A program made the translations under genes and the position numbers. 64,000 nucleotides of DNA from Psychrobacter okhotskensis (lineage in GTDB: Bacteria > Pseudomonadota > Gammaproteobacteria > Pseudomonadales > Moraxellaceae), in NCBI RefSeq assembly GCF_013248965.1, contig NZ_JABRVQ010000009.1:1-64000 (forward strand), read 5' to 3'. The notes beneath the pieces are model-generated. The model had not been told where the DNA came from, ran no database searches, and worked only from the letters and a program-made list of their open reading frames with translations. Position 1 is the first letter of the stretch, and each line of letters opens with the position of its first letter. Shown piece after piece: positions 11,341 to 20,799 of this stretch.

Positions 11341-12702
11341 TCAACGTCGACGATTGGTATCTTTTAGCCCTGAAACCACAAAGTCTAGCAACTCACTGTC
11401 CCCTTCACGGGCAGCTTTGCGCATCAGCTTAGACGGTGCATGGGTCAGCGTCTGCGTCAGACGACGTGACAGCTCGGTTATGATGTCCTCTGGACTGGCA
11501 TTGTCTTGCTGTAATTTAGCAATGGACTCATGCAGGAGTTTGTCCACTTGGTCATGCGTACGCGCACGATACTGCTGAATGTCCTTGCCCACTTGACGCA
11601 CCTGAAAGCTGCGATCCATCTCAACCACTAACTGACTGACGAGCAACTCTGCATCAACTGCCGCCTGCCTGCGCTGCTCGATGTTACCGGCTATCACGTG
11701 CTGCAAATCATCGACAGAGTACAGATAAACATCATCAATACGACTAATGGTCGAATCAATATCACGCGGGACTGCCAAGTCAATCATCAGCATCGGCTGA
11801 TAACGACGACGCTTTAATGCCTGCAAAGTCATGGTTTTATCAATCAACAAATCCATACTGCCACTACAACTACTGACTATATCGGCCTCTCCCAATACTT
11901 GCGGCAGCTCTTGTAATGTTCTGACTTCGACACGGCGGTTAGTGTTACGCAGCTCAGCGGCCAATGCTTCAGCACGCTCAGGATTACGGTTACAAATAAT
12001 CACCCGCCCCACCCCAAGCCCTGCGATATGAGTCGCCACCAAGCGATTCATCTCACCTGCCGCGACCACCAATAAGGTACGACTGGGCAAATCATCAAAT
12101 ATTTGCGTCACTAATTTGGCGGCGGCATAGCTAAGGGACACCGCTTGCGCACCGACTTGGGTTTCATTACGCACCCGTTTGGCAGCAGCAAAGACTTGAT
12201 CGACAATCCAGCCAAGCTGATTGCTTAGGGCTTTTTGATCTTGTGCGAGATGGACAGAGCGTTTTATTTGACCGAGGATTTGCGGCTCACCCAATATCAT
12301 AGAATCGAGACCTGCGGCAACTCTGAGCCAATGGGTCAAAGCATGAGTATCACGGTGCACGTATAGATAGGGGTCGACCTCAGTCAATGGCAGCTGCTTA
12401 AATTCAGCCAACCACTTTTTAATTTTGATAATATGAGCGCTGATAGCAGCCGAGGACAAGTTAGCGCTTGCCTGTATAGACTTATCAGTAACTTGCGGCG
12501 CTGTTGATGGGGCTGTAGCTAAAATTTGAGGCACCAGTGCATAAATCTCAGTGCGGTTACAGGTCGAGACTATCACGCTGCCATCGGTAAATGCCTCTAG
12601 CTGTTTCAGTGCGACATTCACATCGTCACCCACAAGCGCCAAGCGCTCTCGTAGAGCGACTGGTGCAGTTTTGTGATTGACCCCAATGACCACTAATCTC
12701 AT
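11341..12702 (-). CDS. hemA: glutamyl-tRNA reductase
   Basis: A 453-residue enzyme that reduces glutamyl-tRNA(Glu) to glutamate-1-semialdehyde, the first committed step of C5 heme synthesis; HemL at 35-36 kb performs the next step. The catalytic Cys48 lies in STCNRTE, and the signature GLDSMILGEPQILGQIK is complete. The NADPH domain and C-terminal dimerisation helices follow. It is longer than the E. coli enzyme (418) through a spacer after residue 75 and a longer tail. It diverges from the TPR-lolB-ispE genes, a common gammaproteobacterial arrangement. Confidence 0.97.
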   Translation of the reverse strand: MRLVVIGVNHKTAPVALRERLALVGDDVNVALKQLEAFTDGSVIVSTCNRTEIYALVPQILATAPSTAPQVTDKSIQASANLSSAAISAHIIKIKKWLAEFKQLPLTEVDPYLYVHRDTHALTHWLRVAAGLDSMILGEPQILGQIKRSVHLAQDQKALSNQLGWIVDQVFAAAKRVRNETQVGAQAVSLSYAAAKLVTQIFDDLPSRTLLVVAAGEMNRLVATHIAGLGVGRVIICNRNPERAEALAAELRNTNRRVEVRTLQELPQVLGEADIVSSCSGSMDLLIDKTMTLQALKRRRYQPMLMIDLAVPRDIDSTISRIDDVYLYSVDDLQHVIAGNIEQRRQAAVDAELLVSQLVVEMDRSFQVRQVGKDIQQYRARTHDQVDKLLHESIAKLQQDNASPEDIITELSRRLTQTLTHAPSKLMRKAAREGDSELLDFVVSGLKDTNRRR

Positions 12703-13434
12703 TATTGATAGACCATAAATATGACGCGCACCTGCCAGCCCTACTATCTGCTTGTTTTTAAAGAAACAGTTTTGGGCGACAGCGCTGAAAGGAAAACCCT
12801 AAAACCGCTTATTATATCATTATTGCGGCTTCAATTAACACTCACTCACCTATGCTGGCTATTTGCTTGTATCTGGGCACATGAGTGACAAATCAACTAC
12901 CTAGACGACTTTTATAGGTAATAGTGTTGTTTCGTCTATATATTGGTGATGAAGGTCAGGAAAATAGTAGATTATTCGCTTTATCTTCGCTAAGCCATTA
13001 TATTTGTAACGTATTTTGAAAGTCTTTTGAAAAGGTCTTTGACTATAGATAGTGAAAAATAATATAGATACATTACGCGCTGCTGATATCAATTTTTCTT
13101 GCTTGCTGTGCTTACGCAGACAGAAGCTACAAAAAATTGATATCAGCAATACCGTAGCGTTTTTAGGGTATTTTGACTATGAGTGCTGCTAAAACGAGAT
13201 TCTTTAAGTTGCTTTACCCTATCAAATGACGTCACCATTAGCGATACGTGAGTCACAGACAGTCGAGTAACACGGCCACTATTGTTTATGTTGTCAATCT
13301 ACTCTTATAATGTTTGTCATACATAATTTGTCATATATAAAACAGTATCGATATAAGTTTTAGTCTTCAGATTTGAGATGATAAAAATACAGTTACCTTG
13401 TCAATAGGTAAAGATTGGGCGAACACAGTTATCT
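12703..13434. other. large divergent spacer between hemA and the TPR gene
   Basis: This 732-bp region contains the promoters for both directions and one inverted copy of the dispersed repeat (13082-13147 core). A frame on the minus strand at 12901-13149 is made largely by that repeat and is not a gene. Nothing else was recognised. Confidence 0.6.
13036..13180 (-). repeat. dispersed palindromic repeat, copy C (inverted)
   Basis: The core at 13082-13147 is bounded by perfect 16-bp inverted ends (GCTGATATCAATTTTT and its complement) and in reverse reads CTGTCTGCG, AGCACAGCAAGCAAG. Similarity to the copy at 29.6 kb extends past the core on both sides: CCTAAAAACGC on one side, TTTTTCACT and CTATA on the other. 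The mobile or amplified unit is therefore about 140 bp. Confidence 0.8.
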
Positions 13435-15408
13435 ATGATTTTTTTTGGATCATTATTTCGAGTACAACCGGCACTTAACGAGCAATTGAGCCTTCGTGCT
13501 TTATTAAATATCGTTATCGAGCGTCTATGCCAACGTTACAAGCTAACCTTATCGTTGGCCATTTGCTTGTGCCTAGCCTCACCCACTCAGGCCAATTCGC
13601 TCGACCCATCTGATATTCACAACAGTCAATCCTCAGTAAACCAGCCTTCAGCCGCAATGATGAATACAGATGCGGCTAATCGCGAATGGTCTATCAAGGA
13701 TTATGATGTCGATAATACATTTGCCAATGAGCCAACACAGAATGAGTCAACAACGACCGTAACCAGCGTAGCAAATGTAAATAGCTTAGCACCGACGATT
13801 GCCGCACAACCGACGCTGACAGAACCAAGCTTATATGCGCTTTTGGACGCAGAATTTGCTGCTGATCGCAACGATACACGCCGTGCTGTGACTATCTATA
13901 AGCAGCAATCCTTTAAAGAAGATGCGACCGCCGTTTTTGAGCGTGCGCTTAGTTTATCTCTACGTAATGAAAGTATTGGCGACTCGTTACAGTTTGCCAA
14001 AACCTGGCAAGACCAAAACCCTGATCACGTACCGGCTTGGTTTTATGTCGCGCATTTGGCATTACGCGCCCATGATTATGTCTTAGCGGGTGAAACGCTT
14101 AACCGCATTTTACGTTATGACCCGCGGGCAGATCTCAGCGAAATCCTGATTGGTATCTATCCCAATACCGATGCTGATAAACGCGACCTACTCGCCGCAT
14201 TGCAGCCGCTTGATAGTGAACAAAATGCCTCGCTATCGGTATTAAAGGCCGGTCTACTCTATCAATTTAATGAGCCTGAGATTGCCATTGTCCATATCAA
14301 TCGTGCCTTGGAGCGCCAACCTGATTACGTGCCTTTTATTACCCTAAAGGCAGATATCTTGCGCAAAATCGTCACCGCTGAAACTGTGGTCAATTACCTC
14401 AGCCAAGCACGCCTGCGTAACCCCGACAGCAAAAACTTATACCTATATGAGATTCGCTACTTATTGGATCTGAAACAAAGCGAGCAAGCGTGGCAGCTAT
14501 TACTAGCGGCGCACAATCGTTTTAGTGATGACGCCGAGATTACTCTGCTTGCGGCCTTGGTCAGCTTGGATATCGAAGAATACGATAGCGCTGACCAACT
14601 ACTCAATATATTGGCAAAAAGCCCACGCTATCTTGATCAAGCTTACTACTATTTGGGTATCAGCGCCGAGCGCCAACAACGCTTTGAGCAAGCCAAATAC
14701 TATCTCAATGGTGTCATGCAAGAAGACTTGGTGTTAGAGGCACGTAGAAAGGTCGTGGCGTTTGAATTGCTTAATGATGATGTCGATGCGGCAATCGCTA
14801 CCTTACAAAAATTGCGCAAACAATTCAGTGTATTTGCCCCTGACACCTATGTGATGCAAGCCGACATACTATGGCAGCAAAACGAGTCAGAAGAGGCGCT
14901 ACGCCTATTGACGCGGGCTGCCCGCAAATACCCTGATAATGAAATGTTGCTGTTCGCGCGCGTGCAGCTCCTCGACGACCAAAACGACTATATCGTCAAG
15001 CGCACCCTGCTTAACCATCTACAAGCGCTAGATCCGAGCAACTTAACCTATCAGCTCAGTTACGCGCAGCTGCTGCTAGCCAACGAGCGTAGCTCTGAGC
15101 AAGGCTTGGCGCTCGCAACCAACATCATACAAATCCCGTATGATGACCCACGCTATGATAATGAACTGCACTTACAAGCGCTCAACGTCTTGGCAGGCAG
15201 CGCTTTGGCCAATGAAAACTATCAGCAAGTCATTGATTATTTGCAGACACCTTATGATGTCTTCCCGACCCTACGCTCTGGGACGTTGCTCCTACGCGCC
15301 TATCAAGGCTTGGGTAATAATGAAAAGGTCGATGCCTTATTGGTGGATTTACAGCAGCGTTTCTCATTTGGTCAAAGCAATATCAATGACCGAATACAGC
15401 TGTATTAA
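13435..15408 (+). CDS. periplasmic tetratricopeptide-repeat protein upstream of lolB
   Basis: A 657-residue protein. A hydrophobic stretch with small residues around 36-54 ending SPTQA is a probable signal peptide after an unusually long N-terminal region, so the true start could be downstream, although no later Met fits. From about residue 115 the protein is a solenoid of TPR-like pairs (AVFERALSLSLRN, AIVHINRALERQPDYVPF, SEEALRLLTRAARKYPDNEM). A poorly conserved TPR gene often stands between hemA and lolB in gammaproteobacteria. Its role is unknown; an envelope assembly role is an inference from position. Confidence 0.85.
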   Translation: MIFFGSLFRVQPALNEQLSLRALLNIVIERLCQRYKLTLSLAICLCLASPTQANSLDPSDIHNSQSSVNQPSAAMMNTDAANREWSIKDYDVDNTFANEPTQNESTTTVTSVANVNSLAPTIAAQPTLTEPSLYALLDAEFAADRNDTRRAVTIYKQQSFKEDATAVFERALSLSLRNESIGDSLQFAKTWQDQNPDHVPAWFYVAHLALRAHDYVLAGETLNRILRYDPRADLSEILIGIYPNTDADKRDLLAALQPLDSEQNASLSVLKAGLLYQFNEPEIAIVHINRALERQPDYVPFITLKADILRKIVTAETVVNYLSQARLRNPDSKNLYLYEIRYLLDLKQSEQAWQLLLAAHNRFSDDAEITLLAALVSLDIEEYDSADQLLNILAKSPRYLDQAYYYLGISAERQQRFEQAKYYLNGVMQEDLVLEARRKVVAFELLNDDVDAAIATLQKLRKQFSVFAPDTYVMQADILWQQNESEEALRLLTRAARKYPDNEMLLFARVQLLDDQNDYIVKRTLLNHLQALDPSNLTYQLSYAQLLLANERSSEQGLALATNIIQIPYDDPRYDNELHLQALNVLAGSALANENYQQVIDYLQTPYDVFPTLRSGTLLLRAYQGLGNNEKVDALLVDLQQRFSFGQSNINDRIQLY

Positions 15409-15588
15409 ATTGAGTTGTTAGTACACTCTATCGCTGATGAGCTATTTTTTTAGGCAATACCCATTCATGATTACAAGGCACTTATAAGAAGCTAACAGCC
15501 ACGTATAAGCGAGTAACAAATAAAGCTTAAGCTACCCTCTGATGAACATCATTACTTTTGCAAACTTGTCTATTTTTGAGGATATATC

Positions 15589-16233
15589 ATGTCAGTCGCC
15601 ATCACGTCTTTTAAGCCAAACCCTAAGTCTAATAAGATAGCCCTACTCTCTGCAATGGCCGCCGCAATGCTCATTACCTCTGGTTGCCAGTCTCTAAAAA
15701 CCGCCAATGCGACCCATCAATCAGGTACGATGATTCAAGGGCAAAACAGCGAGCAACCACAGAAACTTGAGAGCTTTAACATCACTGGTAAGATTGGGGT
15801 GACAACACCAGCAACTGATAGCAATGGTGCGCAAGGTGGTAGCGCCTTTTATGCATGGGGTCAGCAAAACGACCGCTTTGCTATTGAACTGATTGGTGCG
15901 CTCGGTATCGGCAAAACCAATATCGAATATGATGGCCAGACTGCGACTTTGGTCAGTGAAAAAACCGGCACATTGACCGCTGACGACCCTGAAACACTGC
16001 TAAAAAAAGCCACTGGCTGGCAAGCACCTATTTCACAAATGCCCTACTGGATTTCTGGTCACCCAGCGCCTTCAGACAGCGCGCCACAGCTCGATGAGCA
16101 GAACCGTTTAGTCAGCTCGGTCAACGGCGAATGGACTGCAAGCTTCACTTACAAAGGTTCTGAAAAACTGCCTGTGAAGATTAGCGCGGTTCAGCCTAAC
16201 GGCAATAAAGTCGTCATGACTATTAATCATTAA
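15589..16233 (+). CDS. lolB: outer-membrane lipoprotein insertion factor LolB
   Basis: A 214-residue lipoprotein that accepts lipoproteins from LolA and inserts them in the outer membrane. The signal peptide ends in the lipobox ITSGC with Cys33 as the lipidated residue. The mature part begins with the LolB pattern SFNITGKIGV and continues with FYAWGQQNDRFAIELIG-type strands and ATGWQAPISQMPYWISG, which is diagnostic. GAGGA precedes the ATG. It is followed by ispE, as in many gammaproteobacteria. Confidence 0.95.
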   Translation: MSVAITSFKPNPKSNKIALLSAMAAAMLITSGCQSLKTANATHQSGTMIQGQNSEQPQKLESFNITGKIGVTTPATDSNGAQGGSAFYAWGQQNDRFAIELIGALGIGKTNIEYDGQTATLVSEKTGTLTADDPETLLKKATGWQAPISQMPYWISGHPAPSDSAPQLDEQNRLVSSVNGEWTASFTYKGSEKLPVKISAVQPNGNKVVMTINH

Positions 16234-16379
16234 CGCAACCAATTAGTCATCAGGGCAACCCATAAGCGGTTATCGATGAGCCAGTAACCATTTATCAAAT
16301 CATCACTGCATACCAACACCCGCGTCTGTCATGAAGAGCCATGAATCCTCACGATGACTGAGAATTACGATTAACCACT

Positions 16380-17336
16380 ATGATTAAAAAATTGCCTGCG
16401 TCATCCACTACTACCATCACTCGCTTATCTCCGGCAAAGATTAATTTATTTTTGCACATCACCGGTAAGCGTGCCGATGGTTATCACAATCTGCAAACGG
16501 TTTTTCGTCTGGTTGATTGGGGCGATTATCTGCATTTTTCAGCCACAGATGAAGTGATCACTACTGATGGCTCTTTAGACATTGATACGCTATGTAGTCA
16601 GGTGTTAGTATTAACAGGCGCAGAAGCGATAACTACGAGCATAGAAGACAATCTAATCTTTAAGGCCGCACGCGCCCTATTAAAGGCAGCCATAGCATCG
16701 TACAAACTACCTAGCCAGCTTTCGCCAATACAAATCATCTTAGACAAGCATTTACCGATGGGCGCAGGCTTAGGCGGTGGCTCTTCCAATGCTGCCACTA
16801 CCTTATTGGCTTTAAACGAGATTTGGCAGCTTAACTTTACTCAAGATGAGCTGATAAAAATCGGTGCTACGATTGGCGCAGATGTACCCATATTTATCTT
16901 TGGTCAAGACGCCATTGCCATGGGTATTGGTGAAGAACTGACAGCCATTGATTTGCCTGAGCAGCAGTATTTAGTATTGACGCCTGATGCGCATGTCAAT
17001 ACGGCTGAACTGTTTGCGCACTCTAAATTGCGTCGTGATATCGGCCCACTATCGATTGAGACCATCAAAAATCAGTTCAATGATTATGATCAACATTTAA
17101 ATAAACCTTATCAAAATGTATTCACTCCAGTAGTGACGAGCCTCGCCCCTGCTGTCGATAAGGCGTTACAGTATTTGCATGGTCTAGAAAAAGCGGCGTT
17201 GGCCACAGCACGCATGACTGGCTCTGGTAGCGCGGTGTTTTTGCCATTGGATGCAAGTGTTGCCAGTGATGAAAAGCTTTTGGAAAAGTGGGTTGACGAG
17301 GCGCCTTGTGCGGGCCATGTGGTGAAGAGTTTATAG
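16380..17336 (+). CDS. ispE: 4-diphosphocytidyl-2-C-methyl-D-erythritol kinase
   Basis: A 318-residue GHMP kinase of the MEP isoprenoid pathway, phosphorylating CDP-ME. The substrate-binding start SPAKINLFLHITGKRADGYHN is complete. The ATP loop reads LPMGAGLGGGSSNAA, and the third GHMP motif is MTGSGSAVF near residue 280. It is slightly longer than the E. coli enzyme (283) because of an insertion near residues 70-115. It lies 146 bp after lolB and the two may be cotranscribed. Confidence 0.95.
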   Translation: MIKKLPASSTTTITRLSPAKINLFLHITGKRADGYHNLQTVFRLVDWGDYLHFSATDEVITTDGSLDIDTLCSQVLVLTGAEAITTSIEDNLIFKAARALLKAAIASYKLPSQLSPIQIILDKHLPMGAGLGGGSSNAATTLLALNEIWQLNFTQDELIKIGATIGADVPIFIFGQDAIAMGIGEELTAIDLPEQQYLVLTPDAHVNTAELFAHSKLRRDIGPLSIETIKNQFNDYDQHLNKPYQNVFTPVVTSLAPAVDKALQYLHGLEKAALATARMTGSGSAVFLPLDASVASDEKLLEKWVDEAPCAGHVVKSL

Positions 17337-17445
17337 GGTATTATTAAAAAGATGGGCTGCGAACAGCGTACAAAATGGACACGGATGGCTAAAAATGGTG
17401 CGCTAGGCATACCCTATTCAAACTCTCAAATAAGTTGGTATTAAT

Positions 17446-18024
17446 ATGAACCATTCATATCTAAATAAGAGTCTAATAACCGCCACAGTTTTTATTTGCT
17501 TATCATCAAGTTTGACTGGATGTGCATTATTATCTAAATCTCACGATGAATCTAATGCGAATCGCTTATTCGATACAATAACTTTGCCACAACAGCTAGA
17601 CGTAAAAGTAAAAGACAGCCCTCAAAATATAGAGGTTTCTCAGCAGGATTCCAAAGTCAGCTCGCCTACTGAACTATTCACTTATGCTGCTACGCTATCA
17701 ATGCGCGAGATCAATTTTATTTTCAAAGGTAAATACGTTATCAAAAACAACTGCTTATACTTTGTCAAAAATAACAATGAGTATCTTAGCCCTATTTTTT
17801 ATCCCGATAGAGCAATTCTTTTTGAGAATGAACAAGCCATTTCTCTAAATGGAACCAAAGCCAAACTCGGTGAGGAGGTTGTCACTAGCGGTATAATTAG
17901 AGAGCATATAGGCAGTTACTATTTACGAAAAGGGGATATTGTCATCGAAGACCCAGAGAATACAGCTTGTTTGACGGAACCTGCAATATTTATGAGTGGT
18001 AGAGTGGTCAATCCTCTCGTCTAA
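17446..18024 (+). CDS. small lipoprotein, unknown function
   Basis: A 192-residue protein with a clear lipoprotein signal: hydrophobic core then LTGC, with Cys26 as the lipidation site. The mature part has two Cys and no domain I recognise. It sits between ispE and the tRNA-Gln genes, where gammaproteobacteria do not usually have a gene. Codons are AT-rich beside its neighbours, suggesting an insertion; this was judged by eye. Confidence 0.65.
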   Translation: MNHSYLNKSLITATVFICLSSSLTGCALLSKSHDESNANRLFDTITLPQQLDVKVKDSPQNIEVSQQDSKVSSPTELFTYAATLSMREINFIFKGKYVIKNNCLYFVKNNNEYLSPIFYPDRAILFENEQAISLNGTKAKLGEEVVTSGIIREHIGSYYLRKGDIVIEDPENTACLTEPAIFMSGRVVNPLV

Positions 18025-18155
18025 AAGAAAATCACACAACACCAGCTTACGATTGACAAACTTAATAAGAAACCTCTATTCACTACAATAGTAGTTATGC
18101 AACTCAAGATAATTCACTTAGTTTCGAATAAATGCCATAAAAAGCCGCAAATGAC

Positions 18156-18183
18156 TTGCAAAATCTGAAAATTTACTTATAAT
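18156..18183 (+). promoter_or_regulatory. promoter of tRNA-Gln
   Basis: TTGCAA at 18156-18161 and TATAAT at 18178-18183 are separated by 16 bases, 13 bases ahead of the mature tRNA 5' end. It is a near-consensus sigma-70 promoter. Confidence 0.75.
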
Positions 18184-18196
18184 AGGTCGCCTCAAT

Positions 18197-18272
18197 AGGG
18201 GTATAGCCAAGTTGGTAAGGCATCAGGTTTTGATCCTGACATCCGTTGGTTCGAGTCCAGCTACCCCTGCCA
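18197..18272 (+). tRNA. tRNA-Gln (TTG)
   Basis: A 76-nt cloverleaf: acceptor AGGGGTA/TACCCCT, anticodon stem TCAGG/CCTGA around TTTTGAT with anticodon TTG, T-arm GTTGG TTCGAGT CCAGC, and encoded CCA. It reads CAA and, by wobble, CAG. Confidence 0.97.
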
Positions 18273-18436
18273 TTTTTAGTTCGGATTGCTGCTTTATAGC
18301 AATTGACAACACCTTCCCAATTTCGGTATAGTTCGCAATGAACACCGCTAGGGAACGCCGTCTTAGACGGTTAATAGGTAACGACGCTAGTCTAATGTTT
18401 TATTAGCATTCAGCGCTCGTACTACCTAGACATTAC

Positions 18437-18512
18437 AGGGGTATAGCCAAGTTGGTAAGGCATCAGGTTTTGATCCTGACATCCGTTGGTTCGAGTCCAG
18501 CTACCCCTGCCA
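18437..18512 (+). tRNA. tRNA-Gln (TTG), identical second copy
   Basis: Identical base for base with the copy at 18197, including CCA, and 240 bp downstream. The flanks differ except for a short T-rich tail, so only the gene itself is duplicated or kept identical. The 164-bp spacer has small hairpins (ATTGCT/AGCAAT near 18286 and CCGTC/GACGG near 18358), which may be processing sites. Confidence 0.97.
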
Positions 18513-18622
18513 TTTTTTACTGTAATAGTAGTCTTCAATTAGTTTCACCACTCTTTTCTATATTTGGGCAGTTAGACACTGCTTAGCGGTCGCTGCTTGA
18601 GTCAATCAATAGGACTTCAGTC

Positions 18623-19570
18623 ATGCCTTATTTGGCAATTTTTACGGGCAACGCCCATCCTGAATTAGCGAAAACCGTCGCCGACCACCTACACATCCCT
18701 CTTGGTAAAGCTGACATCACGCGTTTTTCTGATGGCGAAATTGCTGTGGAAATCAAAGAGCACGTGCGCGGTAAAGACGTGTTTATCATGCAGCCTACCT
18801 GTGCACCGACCAATGACAACTTGATGGAAATCATGATGATGGCCGATGCCTTGCGTCGTTCTAGTGCCGGTCGTATCACAGCTGTCATGCCATACTTTGG
18901 TTATGCGCGCCAAGACCGTCGTCCTCGTTCAGCTCGTGTACCTATCTCTGCTAAAGTCGTCGCTGACATGCTAAACATCGTTAGCATCGACCGCGTCATG
19001 ACCGTTGATTTGCACTCAGATCAGATTCAGGGTTTCTTTGATATCCCAGTCGATAACATCTACGGCACGCCTGTACTTTTGAACGATTTACAAAAGCAAG
19101 ACTACGATAACATCATGGTGGTTTCACCTGACGTTGGTGGTGTGGTTCGTGCCCGTGCGATGGCCAAGCAATTAGGCGACACTGACATGGCGATTATCGA
19201 TAAGCGCCGTGCCCGTGCCAATGAATCACAAGTCATGCACATCATCGGTGATGTTCGTGACCGTGATTGCGTCATCGTTGATGATATGGTCGATACGGCA
19301 GGTACGCTCTGTAAAGCGGCTGAAGCCCTAAAAGAAAACGGCGCCCGTCGCGTATTGGCTTACATCACCCACCCTGTCCTATCGGGTAATGCACTGAAAA
19401 ACATCAGCGAGTCGGCATTGGATGAAGTGGTTGTGACTGACACCATTCCATTGTCACCTGCGGCTCAAGCCTGTAGCAAAATCCGTCAAGTAAGTATCGC
19501 CCCGATGTTGGCTGAGAGCTTACGCCGCATCAATAACGAAGAATCTATCAGCGCGATGTTTGACGCCTAA
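18623..19570 (+). CDS. prs: ribose-phosphate pyrophosphokinase
   Basis: A 315-residue enzyme making PRPP from ribose-5-phosphate and ATP for nucleotide, His, Trp and NAD synthesis. The flexible catalytic loop region is [12 protein letters not shown], the metal/ATP segment is [11 protein letters not shown], and the PRPP-binding loop is [11 protein letters not shown]. Length matches the E. coli enzyme. TAGGA precedes the ATG. It lies downstream of tRNA-Gln and upstream of rplY and pth, a conserved order. Confidence 0.97.
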   Translation: MPYLAIFTGNAHPELAKTVADHLHIPLGKADITRFSDGEIAVEIKEHVRGKDVFIMQPTCAPTNDNLMEIMMMADALRRSSAGRITAVMPYFGYARQDRRPRSARVPISAKVVADMLNIVSIDRVMTVDLHSDQIQGFFDIPVDNIYGTPVLLNDLQKQDYDNIMVVSPDVGGVVRARAMAKQLGDTDMAIIDKRRARANESQVMHIIGDVRDRDCVIVDDMVDTAGTLCKAAEALKENGARRVLAYITHPVLSGNALKNISESALDEVVVTDTIPLSPAAQACSKIRQVSIAPMLAESLRRINNEESISAMFDA

Positions 19571-19653
19571 TCTGATGTTTGAATGGTTGCTCAGCGATTG
19601 TTTTAGCCTTTGAGCGCCATAGTCGTTATAAAAGTCTATTTGAATACTAAAAA

Positions 19654-19688
19654 ACAACGTCAAGTGTCCCCACTTGGCGTTGTTTTTT
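19654..19688 (+). terminator. intrinsic terminator after prs
   Basis: ACAACGTCAAGTG pairs with CACTTGGCGTTGT, then TTTTT. This separates prs from the rplY transcript. Confidence 0.85.
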
Positions 19689-19733
19689 GTTTAGGCATTT
19701 GACGTAGGTCTTTATTATTGCTACAAAAGCACG

Positions 19734-19901
19734 TATAATGCGCGCCTGTATACATCATTAGCTAACCTCTATTATTTTTAGATACTTTATAGGTAGCGAC
19801 ATGATTGATACTTTCTAAAGTATCGATTGTCCAGTGGTAGACTGGTCGCAAGTCTATTCTCTCTGGTAGATACCTCACATACTCTCTATAGGATTATATC
19901 C
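19734..19901 (+). promoter_or_regulatory. rplY promoter -10 and structured 5' leader
   Basis: A TATAAT at 19734-19739 would give a leader of about 155 nt. Within it: a perfect 8-bp hairpin GATACTTT/AAAGTATC at 19807-19824, a second hairpin CCAGT/ACTGG at 19831-19845, and GCGA (19796-19799) that can pair with TCGC (19846-19849) to close both into a three-way junction. A competing stem TAGACT/AGTCTA (19838-19856) excludes the second hairpin. Ribosomal-protein genes often use such leaders for autoregulation, and an L25 leader has been reported in other gammaproteobacteria. Function here is inferred. Confidence 0.45.
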
Positions 19902-20594
19902 ATGAGCATTAATCATTTTGAACTAAACGCCATTGATCGTGCTGCTGAACTACAAGGTAAAGGTGCGAGCCGCCGCCTACGTAAGCAGAACCTAGTTCCA
20001 GCTATCATTTATGGTGGCAATGAAGAGCCAATGGCTATCTCTATCAAAATCAACGAGCTAGTAAAGTCGCTTGAATATGAAGCCTTCTTTTCACAAATTT
20101 TGACCATCACTACTGATAAAGGCGATGAGCATCAAGTGGTTATCAAAGACCTACAGCGCCATCCAGCTAAAGGTTTCCCAATGCATGCTGACTTCCAGCG
20201 TATTGTGAAAGGTCAAAAAATCCACATGAATGTTCCTGTGCATTTCACTGGTCGTGAAGATGCGCCGGGTACTGCTGCTGCTGGTGTACTATCAACGCTA
20301 GTATCTGATATCGAAATCATCTGCCTACCATCACAGCTACCTGAATACCTAGAAGTAGACGTATCTGGTATGGAAATCGGTGATTTGTTCCGTTTATCAG
20401 ACATCAAACTTCCTGAAGGTGTTGTTATTCATGAACTTGAACTAGAAGACGGTCATGATCGCACGATCGTTAACATGCAGCCACCAACGGTTGAAGAAGT
20501 TGACGAAGACGCTGAAGAAGTGGATGCAGCTGACGTTCCAGCCACTGAGCAAGATGCTGAAGGCGAAACTGAAGACAAGAAAGACGACGAATAG
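19902..20594 (+). CDS. rplY: 50S ribosomal protein L25 / general stress protein Ctc
   Basis: A 230-residue L25 of the long Ctc type. The N-terminal domain (about 1-95) binds 5S rRNA and includes SRRLRKQNLVPAIIYGG. The TL5-type C-terminal domain runs to about 190, followed by a very acidic tail of about 35 residues rich in Glu and Asp. The start at 19902 is set by AGGA nine bases upstream; a longer frame from 19827 would translate the leader hairpins and is unlikely. E. coli L25 is only 94 residues and lacks the second domain. Confidence 0.95.
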   Translation: MSINHFELNAIDRAAELQGKGASRRLRKQNLVPAIIYGGNEEPMAISIKINELVKSLEYEAFFSQILTITTDKGDEHQVVIKDLQRHPAKGFPMHADFQRIVKGQKIHMNVPVHFTGREDAPGTAAAGVLSTLVSDIEIICLPSQLPEYLEVDVSGMEIGDLFRLSDIKLPEGVVIHELELEDGHDRTIVNMQPPTVEEVDEDAEEVDAADVPATEQDAEGETEDKKDDE

Positions 20595-20658
20595 TAAACA
20601 ATCGCTATGTAGTGACTTATCGTATGCTACGTAGATAAAGGTTTGTTTAGTTAGAAAG

Positions 20659-20690
20659 CAGCAGGTGATAAATATCTCCTGCTGTTTTTG
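20659..20690 (+). terminator. intrinsic terminator after rplY
   Basis: CAGCAGG pairs with CCTGCTG around a 12-nt loop, followed by TTTTT. Confidence 0.8.
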
Positions 20691-20694
20691 TAAG

Positions 20695-20765
20695 TAAGGT
20701 TTGAAAAGTAGGACAACTATTGTGTAGCCTAAATATTATAGAGTCGTCTTACTTTTCAAACCTTA
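20695..20765. repeat. long inverted repeat upstream of pth
   Basis: Arms of 20 bp (20695-20714 and 20746-20765), starting TAAGGTTTGAAAAGTA, are complementary apart from one mismatch and flank a 31-nt loop. It lies between the rplY terminator and the pth ribosome site and has no T-run, so it is not an ordinary terminator. Confidence 0.75.
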
Positions 20766-20799
20766 TCACTCATTTATTACAGCTAAGAAAGGGGTTTTT

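Noticed and set aside
12901..13149. 82-codon frame on the minus strand
   Set aside because: Much of it is the dispersed repeat, and its peptide resembles that of the frame at 29548 for that reason only. No ribosome site or family match.
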